Assembly (NCBI GenBank): GCA_016699165.1
Contig: CP064963.1
Coordinates: 2,046,001-2,110,000, forward strand
Source: Candidatus Melainabacteria bacterium
GTDB lineage: Bacteria > Cyanobacteriota > Vampirovibrionia > Obscuribacterales > Obscuribacteraceae
Reading direction: 5' to 3'
DNA: 64,000 nucleotides
Positions 49,723 through 57,994 of this stretch are shown in pieces (position 1 is the stretch's first letter; each line of letters begins with the position of its first letter). The notes beneath the pieces are model-generated. The model was given only the letters and a program-made list of their open reading frames with translations. It searched no databases and was not told the origin of the DNA. The position numbers were made by a program, and so were the translations under genes.

Positions 49723-50994
49723 TTAGGAAACTAATTTGGTTTGTTTAAGTAACTCAGCCATCTTGCGCCCAGACTTCATTGCGCCATTTATGGAGCCGGT
49801 TTCGACATAGTCTCCACAAAAGAAAGTTTTATCGTCGACTTGATAAGACCTGTCTACCTTCGCTCTTGCAGCTGGTGTTTGATCTGGCAAAGAGTATTTA
49901 ATTCTATAAGTGCGCAACAGATTCCACTCACTTACCTGAGGTCCAAACCAGGAGCGCATTTGTTTGCGTACAGATTGTTCTAACTCGTCATCGCTCAAAC
50001 TAGGGTCACCTGTGACTACAGCATTCATGAGCGCTTTGCCCGGTGGTGCATAGGTTGATGAAACATTACTTGGTACAACGAAGTTATTCACCGGTCCAGA
50101 GCTTTCACCATCCAGCACAAGGATTGGATCTTCAAATGGTGGTCTGTCTGCGCTGAAATAAAGACAAGTCTGACTTCTAAAATTAACTGTGGCATCCTTG
50201 CCCAAAAGATGGTTACACATGGGCTCTTCGGTTGCAATTACAACTGCTTTGCCTGTGAAGGTTTCTCCCGTAGAGAGTTTGACTGAATTGCCATCAACCA
50301 TCGCGACTTTGTGCAAAAGACATATTTTTTCACTTGGCAGTTGCGAAGCCATTTGAGTCGGGATAGACTGCATGCCTCTTGAAGGCAATGTGTTATCGCC
50401 CTGGGCAAGCATTTTAAAAACAAAATCGAACATAAGACTCGATGTTTGTAATTCTGGCTCTAGATAGATTCCAGAAAAAAACGGTCGAAAGAATCTATCA
50501 GTCATATTAGACGAAAAGCCGATTTGCGCCAGGCGAGAAAGTGTAGTTGTCTCATCGCGCAGGGTATCAGATATGGTGGCGACACTAGATTTGTTCGAAT
50601 TTAATATCGACTCTTGCAAGCCAGCCATTTTCATTTTATCGCCAAGAGTTCCAATGGGATTAAAAATGCTTCCAACCGCATCAAGAGGACGTCTGAATGG
50701 ATCGGCAACTTTGTGCATCGAGCCGTTCGCCCAGATCATCGCGCCGGGATAAAAAGACTGCAACTGAAGTCCGTCATAGTCAAGGATTTCTTTCGCCTCA
50801 GGATAAGCTGTCAAAAATATCTGAAAGCCACGGTCCAGAAGAAAACCGTTCACCATGTCGGTGCGAACCCGCCCTCCAACAGCATCAGAACCTTCTAATA
50901 TCACGAAGGGAATGTTTTCTTTTTGCAAGTAAAGTGCACAGGTAAGCCCGGCGATTCCGCCGCCTACGATTATGACCGAATCTTTTAAGTCCAT
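49723..50994 (-). CDS. FAD-dependent amine oxidase / phytoene desaturase-like protein
   Basis: A 423-residue flavoprotein. N-terminal dinucleotide fold SVIIVGGGIAGLTCALYLQK followed by E-G-S-D-A-V-G-G-R-V-R-T-D (the R-x-G-G-R-x-x-T/S family signature), a substrate domain including FFRPFFSGIYLEPELQTSS, and the C-terminal FAD-binding end FFCGDYVETGSINGAMKSGR. It groups with NAD(P)-binding Rossmann oxidoreductases annotated as protoporphyrinogen or carotenoid oxidases; no single substrate can be assigned. The frame starts at 51054, but MDLKDSVIIVGGG from ATG 50994 is the normal family start. Convergent with the 48981 gene and divergent from the VOC gene. Confidence 0.85.
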   Translation of the reverse strand: MDLKDSVIIVGGGIAGLTCALYLQKENIPFVILEGSDAVGGRVRTDMVNGFLLDRGFQIFLTAYPEAKEILDYDGLQLQSFYPGAMIWANGSMHKVADPFRRPLDAVGSIFNPIGTLGDKMKMAGLQESILNSNKSSVATISDTLRDETTTLSRLAQIGFSSNMTDRFFRPFFSGIYLEPELQTSSLMFDFVFKMLAQGDNTLPSRGMQSIPTQMASQLPSEKICLLHKVAMVDGNSVKLSTGETFTGKAVVIATEEPMCNHLLGKDATVNFRSQTCLYFSADRPPFEDPILVLDGESSGPVNNFVVPSNVSSTYAPPGKALMNAVVTGDPSLSDDELEQSVRKQMRSWFGPQVSEWNLLRTYRIKYSLPDQTPAARAKVDRSYQVDDKTFFCGDYVETGSINGAMKSGRKMAELLKQTKLVS

Positions 50995-51097
50995 TTTCAC
51001 GCCATTTTTAAGTATATTGTCTCTAATACTACACAATTGATGTGAACAAGACATGAACGGTCATCTCCAGGTCATTTGAGCCTGGCAGACTTTAAAA

Positions 51098-51406
51098 ATG
51101 GACGAATTCGACTTAGACCAAATCGACCACATAGCCGTACAGGTGGAAGATATCGCCGCGGCGGTGGATTGGTACAAACAGACATTCAAATGCACAATCG
51201 AGTATCAAGACCCGACCTGGGCGATGCTCAATTTCTCCAATATCAAGATTGCACTGGTTTTGCCCCGCGAGCACCCGCCGCATATTGGCATTATTCGCAA
51301 AGACGCAGATGTATTTGGCAAGCTTAAAACCCATCGCGACGGTACAAAGTCTTGTTACGTTTGCGACCCCTCCAAGAACATCTTGGAAGTGTTGAAGCCG
51401 CTATAG
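51098..51406 (+). CDS. VOC (glyoxalase-like) domain protein
   Basis: A 102-residue single VOC unit: QIDHIAVQVEDIAAAVDWYK with His metal ligand, WAMLNFSNIKIALVLPREHP, and CYVCDPSKNILEVLKPL with the terminal Glu ligand. It resembles methylmalonyl-CoA epimerase/lactoylglutathione lyase folds without the full set needed to name a substrate. 103 bases divergent from the FAD oxidase and 45 bases upstream of the HEAT gene. Confidence 0.82.
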   Translation: MDEFDLDQIDHIAVQVEDIAAAVDWYKQTFKCTIEYQDPTWAMLNFSNIKIALVLPREHPPHIGIIRKDADVFGKLKTHRDGTKSCYVCDPSKNILEVLKPL

Positions 51407-51451
51407 GGCAAACCCTATTTTATTTTGGCTTGCAGCTTTTAAAATTAAAGG

Positions 51452-53056
51452 ATGAGAAGACACTTTTTGAGTGCGGCCCTTTCAATTCTGCTCTTGAGCT
51501 CCGGCTCAAGCGTGTATGCACGCGAAGACAACACAAGCGAGGCTAACAGAGCGCGCATAGACAAGATTGTTTTTCACATGATGCAATTTAATGCCAAATT
51601 TCCAAGCCGACTTTGCGGAAACGACTATAGCGGTCCCTCAGAAGAACAACGTCTTGAAGCTGAAGCGATGAGGATTTTCCAGGCCAATGCAAAAGAAGAA
51701 ATGATTGCTATGGGTCCGCGCGCGATTCCACTCCTAATGGAGGGGCTAAACGCCAATTGCCGGCTGGTTCAAGAAACAATGATTGATACCTTGGCGGTTA
51801 TGGGTCAACCGGTTTTTGTCGAATTAGAAGAATGCTTGAACGACGGCAGCGTATCTGATTTTCGAGGGGCTGGTAGCGACTTTCCTTTGATTATCGAAAT
51901 TTTGAAAGAATCAAAATCGGATAGCTCGAAACTTATCTCAGATATGCTCAAAAGTCCCAAACTTAATTGCAAATTATTCGCTCTGGAAGCAATGAGCAAA
52001 TTGCGCAAAAACATTCCTGCACTCAGTGCGACTGTAGAAAAATTAGCTGGCGACATTCATGAAAATATTCGCGCGGCAGCTGTGGAAGCTCTTGCAGTAG
52101 ACGCTAAAAGCAACAAGTCACACTTTGACCTTGTTTGTCGTGCGATCGAAAACGATGAAACATCTCTTGTTCGAACCAAAGCAATTAATGCAATGAGCCT
52201 TTTTATGCGCGAATTTTCTAAAGAAGATCAGGATAAATACAAAGCCTTGCTTCTGCGTGTGTATGAAACCGATCATGTAAAGAAAGTGCGCGATTATGCA
52301 AGCAGCTCGCTTGGTCCAAATAGACTAAGACGCGCGAACGACGAACAAAATCCAACTCCTGTGTTTCGGCGCGCAGCAAAAGATTCAATCTATAGTCGAC
52401 CTCTACCCAAAGTGGTGCCGCTTGATGCAGCCAAGGAATCGGCAATGAATGCTGCTGTACTTTCAATTCTGCAACAAATAAAAGACGAACACAGACAGAT
52501 GAAAGCCAATTACAATCCACGCATGAACAGGACGCCGGAGTATCGAGGCAGTTCGAATTTCAATTACTATAAGTACGAACGCCAGGCTCGCGCAAAAGAA
52601 TTGGAGCTTCGAAATCTAGGTCCAAACGCACTTGAGGCACTAATCGCCAATTCTAATGTAGCTAATGTCGATGCGGAAGCTGCTTGTGCAACAGCTATTA
52701 AATGGTTCGATTATGATGCGCTTCCTTTTTATTCAAATGCACTGGAAACTACAGATGATAGCTTTTCTCTTGGTTCTAAAATTTGCAGCGTAGGTGCACG
52801 CGCCAACGCAGTTTTTGAGCAGGTCTTGAGCGAAGGAAGCGAAAATGCAAAATTGAATGTGCTTGCAATTTTGAGTTATCAACTACCACGACTCAATCAT
52901 CACAAGACTATTTACAATCCAATTGAAGTCACGCCAAAACTAATTAAGCTCGTCGAGAAGTGCATAAATAGTAGCAATACAAAATTAAGCGAAGAAGCCA
53001 AAATCGTCCGCGAACAAATAGATTTTTCGCAATGCGTGCTTTTAACTGGTCACTAA
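51452..53056 (+). CDS. Secreted HEAT-repeat protein
   Basis: A 534-residue exported protein (signal about 1-23, LSILLLSSGSSVYA). Several HEAT/armadillo-like helix pairs follow, for example EEMIAMGPRAIPLLMEGLNA, QETMIDTLAVMGQPVFVELE, NIRAAAVEALAVDAKSNKSH and AKELELRNLGPNALEALIAN. Such repeats form protein-binding superhelices; no enzyme motif is seen. The same pattern occurs in the broken gene at 28787. It ends 12 bases from the convergent second OmpR regulator. AAAGG abuts the ATG, so translation may be weak. Confidence 0.7.
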   Translation: MRRHFLSAALSILLLSSGSSVYAREDNTSEANRARIDKIVFHMMQFNAKFPSRLCGNDYSGPSEEQRLEAEAMRIFQANAKEEMIAMGPRAIPLLMEGLNANCRLVQETMIDTLAVMGQPVFVELEECLNDGSVSDFRGAGSDFPLIIEILKESKSDSSKLISDMLKSPKLNCKLFALEAMSKLRKNIPALSATVEKLAGDIHENIRAAAVEALAVDAKSNKSHFDLVCRAIENDETSLVRTKAINAMSLFMREFSKEDQDKYKALLLRVYETDHVKKVRDYASSSLGPNRLRRANDEQNPTPVFRRAAKDSIYSRPLPKVVPLDAAKESAMNAAVLSILQQIKDEHRQMKANYNPRMNRTPEYRGSSNFNYYKYERQARAKELELRNLGPNALEALIANSNVANVDAEAACATAIKWFDYDALPFYSNALETTDDSFSLGSKICSVGARANAVFEQVLSEGSENAKLNVLAILSYQLPRLNHHKTIYNPIEVTPKLIKLVEKCINSSNTKLSEEAKIVREQIDFSQCVLLTGH

Positions 53057-53068
53057 ATACAGTGGCGT

Positions 53069-53746
53069 CTATTTAAGATTAAATCTGTAGCCCATATTGC
53101 GCAAGTTTTCCAGTTTGGATTCTTCCGCTTCATCGTCGATTGCGCGGCGTAACAACTTAATATGAGTGCGCAACGTATCGTACGAAGCAGTACTATCGTC
53201 TGGCCAGACTCTATCTAAAATTGCCTGAGGCTCGAAGACTTGATTGGGATGGCGCATGAAAAATTCTAATAACGAATAGACCTTGGGTCTTACTCGAAGG
53301 GTCTCACCATCCTTTTTAATAAGACAAAGGGCAGGGTCCAACTCTAGTGAGCCCGCCTTCAACACTGTGTGAGAAAGCGATTGCGGGCGGCGCAACAAAG
53401 CACGCACACGAGCAAGCAATTCGCGTGCATCAAAAGGCTTAGTCAAATAATCGTCGGCGCCGGTGTCGAGTCCTTGTTCTTTCTCGTCTATAGAAGACTT
53501 GGCGGTGAGCAAAAGCACAGGCGTCTTGCCATGCATCTCTGAACGGAAGCGTCTTAACACTTCGATACCAGTCATCTCAGGCATCATCCAGTCCATTACG
53601 ACAAGATCGTACTGGTAAACGCGCAAGTGCTCCAGAGCTTGCTTTCCGCTTGGCACACATTGTGCTACATGTCCCCTGGACTCTAGTGTAGCTCGCAGCA
53701 TGTCTAGTATGTAGCGTTCGTCATCAACGAGAAGAATTTTCGCCAT
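53069..53746 (-). CDS. OmpR-family response regulator, copy 2
   Basis: A 225-residue regulator highly similar to that at 44639: AKILLVDDERYILDMLRATL, phospho-Asp in LVVMDWMMPEMTGIEVLRRF, YLTKPFDARELLARVRALLR, winged helix VRPKVYSLLEFFMRHPNQVF and SYDTLRTHIKLLRRAIDD. Unlike copy 1 it has no adjacent kinase and is orphan here; it could share the LOV kinase. Like copy 1, it is divergent from an SDR-fold gene (68 bases between starts). The frame reaches GTG 53752 but ATG 53746 matches the family. Confidence 0.9.
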   Translation of the reverse strand: MAKILLVDDERYILDMLRATLESRGHVAQCVPSGKQALEHLRVYQYDLVVMDWMMPEMTGIEVLRRFRSEMHGKTPVLLLTAKSSIDEKEQGLDTGADDYLTKPFDARELLARVRALLRRPQSLSHTVLKAGSLELDPALCLIKKDGETLRVRPKVYSLLEFFMRHPNQVFEPQAILDRVWPDDSTASYDTLRTHIKLLRRAIDDEAEESKLENLRNMGYRFNLK

Positions 53747-53814
53747 GGTCACACTCGATTCACAAATGACGGCAATGATGAAATCAGGCGAATATTATAT
53801 CAAGGCGGTAGGAC

Positions 53815-54387
53815 ATGGATAGCAAAACGATTGTTATATTTGGAGGCTATGGAACCATTGGTTGTGAACTGGCGAAAAGACTTGCAGCAAAAGGGTTTAC
53901 ACTGATTTTGTGCGCACGCAACGAATACAAATTGAGTCTGGTTGCCGATAGTTTGGATGCTAATTACTGTTGTGTCGATGTATCAGACCCCGAGCAGGTT
54001 TTAACCTGTATCGAAGGGGCAAGAAAGCAGTTTTCCAAGATCGATGGCATAGCATTTTGCGTAGGCTCTGCGCTTCGAAGCCCTTCTCGATTAGCTATAA
54101 AACGAACCCTGACATGTATCAGGTACTCAGCAGATGCGATGGAAGACAAAGGGGGTTTAATCACATTTTCCATGTGCGAAAATCCCGACGAAGACATGAA
54201 GATGCTTATTAAAAGCGCGACTTCCCTTTACGAGAAGCGCAACATTTATGTCAAAGCAATTCAACCAGGTCCAGTGGAAGAAGTAGTGGATCAAATGGAA
54301 AAGTTTTTTTCGACCCTTTCCAAATGCTCGTCAGAGGACTCGACTTGTCCCGATCAGGGATTTAAGACGTCGTTTTGTGAGAAGTAA
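53815..54387 (+). CDS. Degenerate SDR-fold protein, copy 2
   Basis: A 190-residue paralogue of the SDR at 45407. The N-terminal cofactor half is kept (TIVIFGGYGTIGCELAKRLA, VADSLDANYCCVDVSDPEQV), but relative to copy 1 about 14 residues are missing before helix 5 (AIKRTLTCIRYSADAMEDKG) and the stretch with the catalytic Ser, Tyr and Lys is shortened to SMCENPDEDMKMLIKSATSL. The following K-A-I-Q-P-G-P-V-E motif remains. It cannot be an active SDR, yet the frame is intact, so it may be kept as a cofactor-binding or regulatory protein. AGGAC precedes the ATG. Its 3' end overlaps the 49-residue gene on the other strand. Confidence 0.75.
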   Translation: MDSKTIVIFGGYGTIGCELAKRLAAKGFTLILCARNEYKLSLVADSLDANYCCVDVSDPEQVLTCIEGARKQFSKIDGIAFCVGSALRSPSRLAIKRTLTCIRYSADAMEDKGGLITFSMCENPDEDMKMLIKSATSLYEKRNIYVKAIQPGPVEEVVDQMEKFFSTLSKCSSEDSTCPDQGFKTSFCEK

Positions 54388-54511
54388 CTTTGGTCTGGAA
54401 GTTTAGTTGTGTGCCAAAGTAATAGCCAAGCGTAATGGCAAAGAGCACAGACAAAATAACCATGAAACCGGCATCTGATTTTTTCACTTTCAAGAATTCA
54501 GAGTCTTTCAT
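54362..54511 (-). CDS. 49-residue single-pass membrane peptide
   Basis: A small gene downstream of the SLH gene. Its ATG overlaps the SLH stop as ATGA (54508-54511), a classic coupled arrangement. The peptide begins MKDSEFLKVKKSDAGF, then a membrane helix MVILSVLFAITLGYYFG, and a polar tail TQLNFQTKVTSHKTTS to TAA at 54362-54364. Lysines before the helix predict an inside N terminus. It also overlaps the convergent SDR copy 2 by 26 bases. No family recognised; probably an accessory to the SLH protein in the envelope. Confidence 0.62.
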   Translation of the reverse strand: MKDSEFLKVKKSDAGFMVILSVLFAITLGYYFGTQLNFQTKVTSHKTTS

Positions 54512-55533
54512 TTTTCTTTGTCCTTCATGCTGCTCTGGGCAGAAACACCATAGAGCTTAACCAGAATGTTCACCGCTTCTGCGCGTGTCATGCGCTTTTG
54601 TGGGTGAAGATAACGTTTTGGATCTTCGCTATTATTTGGCGCACAATCGAAGGCTTGCTCGATAACACCTGTTTGTTGTGCGATGGCAACCCATTTGCGA
54701 GCCCAATCGTCAATCTCGCCTTCGTCGCGATAAGCTGCAGGACAAATGCTGGAAGTCTTTGAGTCGTAGCGCAAATAATCTTTTATATCAGTCTCGGCAA
54801 GCTTTTCCGCGCGACTGCGTTTACCTGAAAATGTACCGTACATTACGGCGAACTCTTCGCGCGTTATAAAATTATCCGGCTTAAAATCCTTCTCTGAAGA
54901 GCCTTTACGCGGATAGCCCTGGACCATTTGATTAGACGTAGCAGTTTCGATGTCTTCGAAATATTTATTGTCTTTTGCTACATCCGCATAACTTTGCGCT
55001 TCAGCTGTGACTTTTGGTATCTGTTTAGTCCGCACCATCCAGCGAGTAAAATCTGCGCGAGTTACAGGATCGTTTGGATGAAATAAATTGTCTGCGCTAA
55101 CATCAAGCACACCAGCATTGGCAGCGGCGATTAGACTTGGAACTAATCGTCTATCTGTTTTTTCAATGTCTGAAAACTTTTCAGCAGTAGTTGCAATTCC
55201 AGATGACGGGCTTGCAGTAGATGTTGTCGATCCCGTGGTCGAGCTTGCTGTCGTGCCTGTTGTTGAGCCGGTGATTGTGCTAGTCGTGGCAGTAGTGTCA
55301 CTTGTTTGAGTGCTAGCAATTTGACCGGTGGTGCTCGTTGCTGACTGTCCTTTTGTATGGTCAGCATCACCCAAGGTTGTTCTTGTGATGCTTGTCGCGG
55401 CAACACCTTCAGCCTTACCTGGATTAAGATGTATCGCGCGCAAATTAAGACCCGCAGCGTAACCACCAAAAAACATCGTTCCGATTAACAAACCGGAATT
55501 TGCAAGAACAATAAGTCTTGGAAAACTACTCAT
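54508..55533 (-). CDS. SLH-domain envelope protein
   Basis: A 341-residue protein with an N-terminal hydrophobic signal/anchor (about 7-29), a long Thr/Ser-rich linker (about 60-115, with repeats of TGSTTGTTAS type), and SLH modules starting near residue 118 (EKFSDIEKTDRRLVPSLIAA, NLFHPNDPVTRADFTRWMVR), about 185 (SYADVAKDNKYFEDIETATS, PDNFITREEFAVMYGTFSG) and about 265 (YRDEGEIDDWARKWVAIAQQ, RYLHPQKRMTRAEAVNILVK). SLH domains bind secondary cell-wall polymers or peptidoglycan and hold the outer membrane or S-layer, as in cyanobacteria. Starts inside the upstream gene (8-base overlap) and is coupled to the 49-residue gene. Confidence 0.85.
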   Translation of the reverse strand: MSSFPRLIVLANSGLLIGTMFFGGYAAGLNLRAIHLNPGKAEGVAATSITRTTLGDADHTKGQSATSTTGQIASTQTSDTTATTSTITGSTTGTTASSTTGSTTSTASPSSGIATTAEKFSDIEKTDRRLVPSLIAAANAGVLDVSADNLFHPNDPVTRADFTRWMVRTKQIPKVTAEAQSYADVAKDNKYFEDIETATSNQMVQGYPRKGSSEKDFKPDNFITREEFAVMYGTFSGKRSRAEKLAETDIKDYLRYDSKTSSICPAAYRDEGEIDDWARKWVAIAQQTGVIEQAFDCAPNNSEDPKRYLHPQKRMTRAEAVNILVKLYGVSAQSSMKDKEK

Positions 55534-56080
55534 TAACCGTGGTCCAATCCATTTTGTCGTCGAAGTCGCCTTTGTCGTTCGCGGTCCGCTCGTATTTTAC
55601 AAGTGGCTGTCCATCAGTGAATCCACCGTCTGGAGTTCCCTTGCCAGAATTCAAACTGATATCTATGTATGCGCCAGTTGCACCAAACATTCCATCGGGC
55701 AATCTTTTGGATTCAAAGCGAATCTTGTTGCGGTCTTTCACAACGTATTGTGTGACCTCCATCACTTTATCTGTAGACACGGTGCCGACGTTATGACCAT
55801 TCAAATTAATAGTGACGTTGTAGGGGGAGCGGTCGCCGACACGCGATTTAATAAAATACTGGTGTTTAAGTCCGCCACCAAAGAGTCCAGCAGCGCCGCC
55901 TTCAATCGGAACGAAGGTCTGCATGTAGCCGTAACCAAAACCTGCACCACCTGCAATCAGAGCTAGTACTCCGACTATCAAAGGGAAACTTGAGCCACCC
56001 GATTTTTTAGTCCCGGTTTTCAGATTGGGATTTGGATTGGGAGCGCCGCCCGAAGCGGAACCGCCTGTGCTATCTGTCAT
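55526..56080 (-). CDS. Membrane-anchored hypothetical protein of the SLH operon
   Basis: A 184-residue protein: Asn/Pro/Gly-rich N terminus, one membrane helix (about 32-52, FPLIVGVLALIAGGAGFGYG) and a beta-rich exported domain (GDRSPYNVTINLNGHNVGTV, VMEVTQYVVKDRNKIRFESK). Family not recognised. The stop overlaps the SLH start by 8 bases, so both are made from one message. Likely an envelope component. Confidence 0.66.
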   Translation of the reverse strand: MTDSTGGSASGGAPNPNPNLKTGTKKSGGSSFPLIVGVLALIAGGAGFGYGYMQTFVPIEGGAAGLFGGGLKHQYFIKSRVGDRSPYNVTINLNGHNVGTVSTDKVMEVTQYVVKDRNKIRFESKRLPDGMFGATGAYIDISLNSGKGTPDGGFTDGQPLVKYERTANDKGDFDDKMDWTTVNE

Positions 56081-56172
56081 TGTTTTGTGACCCGATTAAA
56101 TGCAGTAAACAAACGCCTATATTAGCAGTTCTGTGCGCGCCGAAACACTTTGGAACCGGTTGCAATGTGTCA

Positions 56173-56574
56173 CTAAAAGAACATCACGCAATTTGCTCCA
56201 CCAGTTAGAATCGAGCTAAACAACGCACAAACAAGCGGAAGATGGAATGCCACAACTATAACTATGCTAACGACCCAGAACTTAACAGTAAGACGATTTG
56301 CACTTTCGTTTTCTTCAGCTCCCATAGCTCCTGGCACTTGATACGCAATTCCGAGTCCAATTATTCCAAACAAAACCGACAAGCAGAAACCTAGTGGCAG
56401 TCCGATACCAAAGATCCATTCATTCTTGGTTATTTCAACAGCTAGAAGCGGGCAAACTATGGATGCCGTACTGATGGTGAGATTTTGTAATACACGACTT
56501 GCAATCTTTTGTTGCGCCATATAGAAAATGGACGAAATCGATACGCCTAGCGCAATCCAGAAAACGAAGTCCAT
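56173..56574 (-). CDS. Four-helix membrane hypothetical protein
   Basis: A 133-residue, very hydrophobic protein with about four membrane helices (FVFWIALGVSISSIFYMAQQ, FGIGLPLGFCLSVLFGIIGL, FWVVSIVIVVAFHLPLVCAL). Family not recognised. Its start overlaps the stop of the dehydrogenase gene (TAATG), so it is co-translated with it. Confidence 0.62.
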   Translation of the reverse strand: MDFVFWIALGVSISSIFYMAQQKIASRVLQNLTISTASIVCPLLAVEITKNEWIFGIGLPLGFCLSVLFGIIGLGIAYQVPGAMGAEENESANRLTVKFWVVSIVIVVAFHLPLVCALFSSILTGGANCVMFF

Positions 56575-57443
56575 TATTTCTGATACGCCAGAATCATCGA
56601 TTGAGTTCCAGACTTTTCGACGTCAGCACCAGATTTGATACCGTCGGCAAATTTCTCAAGCGATAAGTCTACTCCAGGCAATGACAATTCTTGCGATGAA
56701 TCTTTCACCAGATTTAAATCTTTGAGCATATGTCCTAGTCTAAATCCCGGCGCAAGATCGTCTTTTGCTATGCGCGGTCCAAGCGTACTCAGAGCCCAGG
56801 ACGCGGCTGCACCTGCGCCGCAAATATCTACAATCATTTGCCTATCGATTTCCATTTTGTCTGCCAAAGCAAAGGCTTCACAAACTGCCACTAGATTTAC
56901 AGCGCATAAAACTTGATTGCACAATTTAACCGCTTGCCCAGCTCCATTCGGTCCGCATAAGCGAACACTTTTGCCCATGCACTCAAAATATGGCAAGGCT
57001 TTTTCATAAGCGTCTTTGTCACCACCGACCATTATAGTAAGTGTGCCTTCGCGTGCACCGACATCCCCGCCCGAAACAGGTGCATCGAGAAACTGCAGAC
57101 CCTTTTCTTTTAGTTTAGCTGCAAACTTCTTCGAACACTCAGGACCGGTTGTTGCCATGTCGACAATGATGGCGCCTTTCTTAGCGTGGTCTGCAATGCC
57201 GTTTTTGCCAAGAATAATTTCGTCCAGGTCTTTTTCTTCTGACAAACAAGTAAAAATGATATCAGCGTCATTGACAGCTTCGGCTATAGATTCAGCGTTC
57301 GTACAGCCTGCATCTAATGCTCGCTTTAAATTCGAACTTTCTTGGCTTCGGTTCCAGACACGGCAGGAGTGTCCTTTCTTTGCAAGGTTGGCAGCCATGC
57401 CACCACCCATAATGCCGATTCCCACGTATGCTAATTTGTTCAC
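56574..57443 (-). CDS. 3-hydroxyisobutyrate dehydrogenase-family protein
   Basis: A 289-residue beta-hydroxyacid dehydrogenase. N-terminal Rossmann motif YVGIGIMGGGMAANLAKKGH, substrate-binding FLDAPVSGGDVGAREGTLTI, catalytic Lys in GPNGAGQAVKLCNQVLCAVN, and KDLNLVKDSSQ near the C terminus. Family members reduce tartronate semialdehyde, oxidise 3-hydroxyisobutyrate or act on succinic semialdehyde; the substrate here cannot be fixed. GTG start three bases after the XRE stop. NAD versus NADP preference is unclear (NRS after strand 2 hints at NADP). Confidence 0.88.
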   Translation of the reverse strand: MNKLAYVGIGIMGGGMAANLAKKGHSCRVWNRSQESSNLKRALDAGCTNAESIAEAVNDADIIFTCLSEEKDLDEIILGKNGIADHAKKGAIIVDMATTGPECSKKFAAKLKEKGLQFLDAPVSGGDVGAREGTLTIMVGGDKDAYEKALPYFECMGKSVRLCGPNGAGQAVKLCNQVLCAVNLVAVCEAFALADKMEIDRQMIVDICGAGAAASWALSTLGPRIAKDDLAPGFRLGHMLKDLNLVKDSSQELSLPGVDLSLEKFADGIKSGADVEKSGTQSMILAYQK

Positions 57444-57446
57444 TTT

Positions 57447-57794
57447 TTAAAGTCCGTTATCTGCTAATTCACCAATATTCTTAATTTTATATCTGCGCTT
57501 TTCTGGAAACTTCGCAATGAGTTCGAGTTTACCGCCCATTGCCTCTATGTATTTTCTGACAGAGCTGACATAAACATCCTCCCTGCGCTCAAATTTAGAA
57601 ATGTCACCTTGGCCAAGTTCAAGCCTCTCTGCCATTTCTGTTTGCGAAATAGCAAGGGCTTTCCTCATTTCCTGCAAAGACATTTCATGAGCGATAAGTT
57701 TTTTAGCACTTTCATTTATTCGCTCTTGACGCTCAATCGGAAGTTTACTTAAATGCTCAGCAAAAGTTGTGTATTTCTTAGTTTTCTTTTTCAT
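57447..57794 (-). CDS. XRE-family HTH protein, antitoxin-like
   Basis: A 115-residue regulator: a helical N-terminal part (SKLPIERQERINESAKKLIA, MSLQEMRKALAIS) and an XRE motif QTEMAERLELGQGDISKFER, ending GKLELIAKFPEKRRYKI, the tail typical of HigA-like antitoxins and of solitary XRE regulators. The frame extends to 57848, but the ATG at 57794 overlaps the stop of a 56-codon frame upstream (ATGA), which favours it as a coupled second gene. The coupling suggests a toxin-antitoxin-type pair. Confidence 0.75.
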   Translation of the reverse strand: MKKKTKKYTTFAEHLSKLPIERQERINESAKKLIAHEMSLQEMRKALAISQTEMAERLELGQGDISKFERREDVYVSSVRKYIEAMGGKLELIAKFPEKRRYKIKNIGELADNGL

Positions 57795-57961
57795 TTTTCT
57801 TCTAAATACTCCACGAATCTTTTCACCGCAAACCAAGGTCCATGGCATAAAATCAATATATTCCTTCTAAGCCATATTGTCAACACGAGATGACCATCCG
57901 GCGAAAGATGTGCAAACCTGATTGTGAGCCACAATTTGGCTATTTCAAGTGTTTCTGGCAT
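57791..57961 (-). CDS. 56-residue ORF coupled to XRE gene
   Basis: ATG at 57961, 57 codons with stop, ending in an ATGA overlap with the XRE start. Peptide: MPETLEIAKLWLTIRFAHLS, then PDGHLVLTIWLRRNILILCH, then GPWFAVKRFVEYLEEK. It reads as a compact alpha/beta protein with Trp, His and Arg, but I recognise no family and its size is below that of normal RelE-type toxins. Position directly upstream of an antitoxin-like gene suggests a toxin, perhaps shortened. The ribosome site is weak (AAGATGAATTC). Confidence 0.4.
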   Translation of the reverse strand: MPETLEIAKLWLTIRFAHLSPDGHLVLTIWLRRNILILCHGPWFAVKRFVEYLEEK

Positions 57962-57967
57962 GAATTC

Positions 57968-57989
57968 ATCTTGAAAAACATTTCAAGAT
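57968..57989. terminator. Hairpin between recG and the XRE module
   Basis: ATCTTGAAA, loop AACA, TTTCAAGAT: perfect 9-base stem five bases after the recG stop on the minus strand. No T-run follows, so it may be a weak terminator or an operator for the small genes immediately downstream. Confidence 0.45.
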
Positions 57990-57994
57990 AAAAT

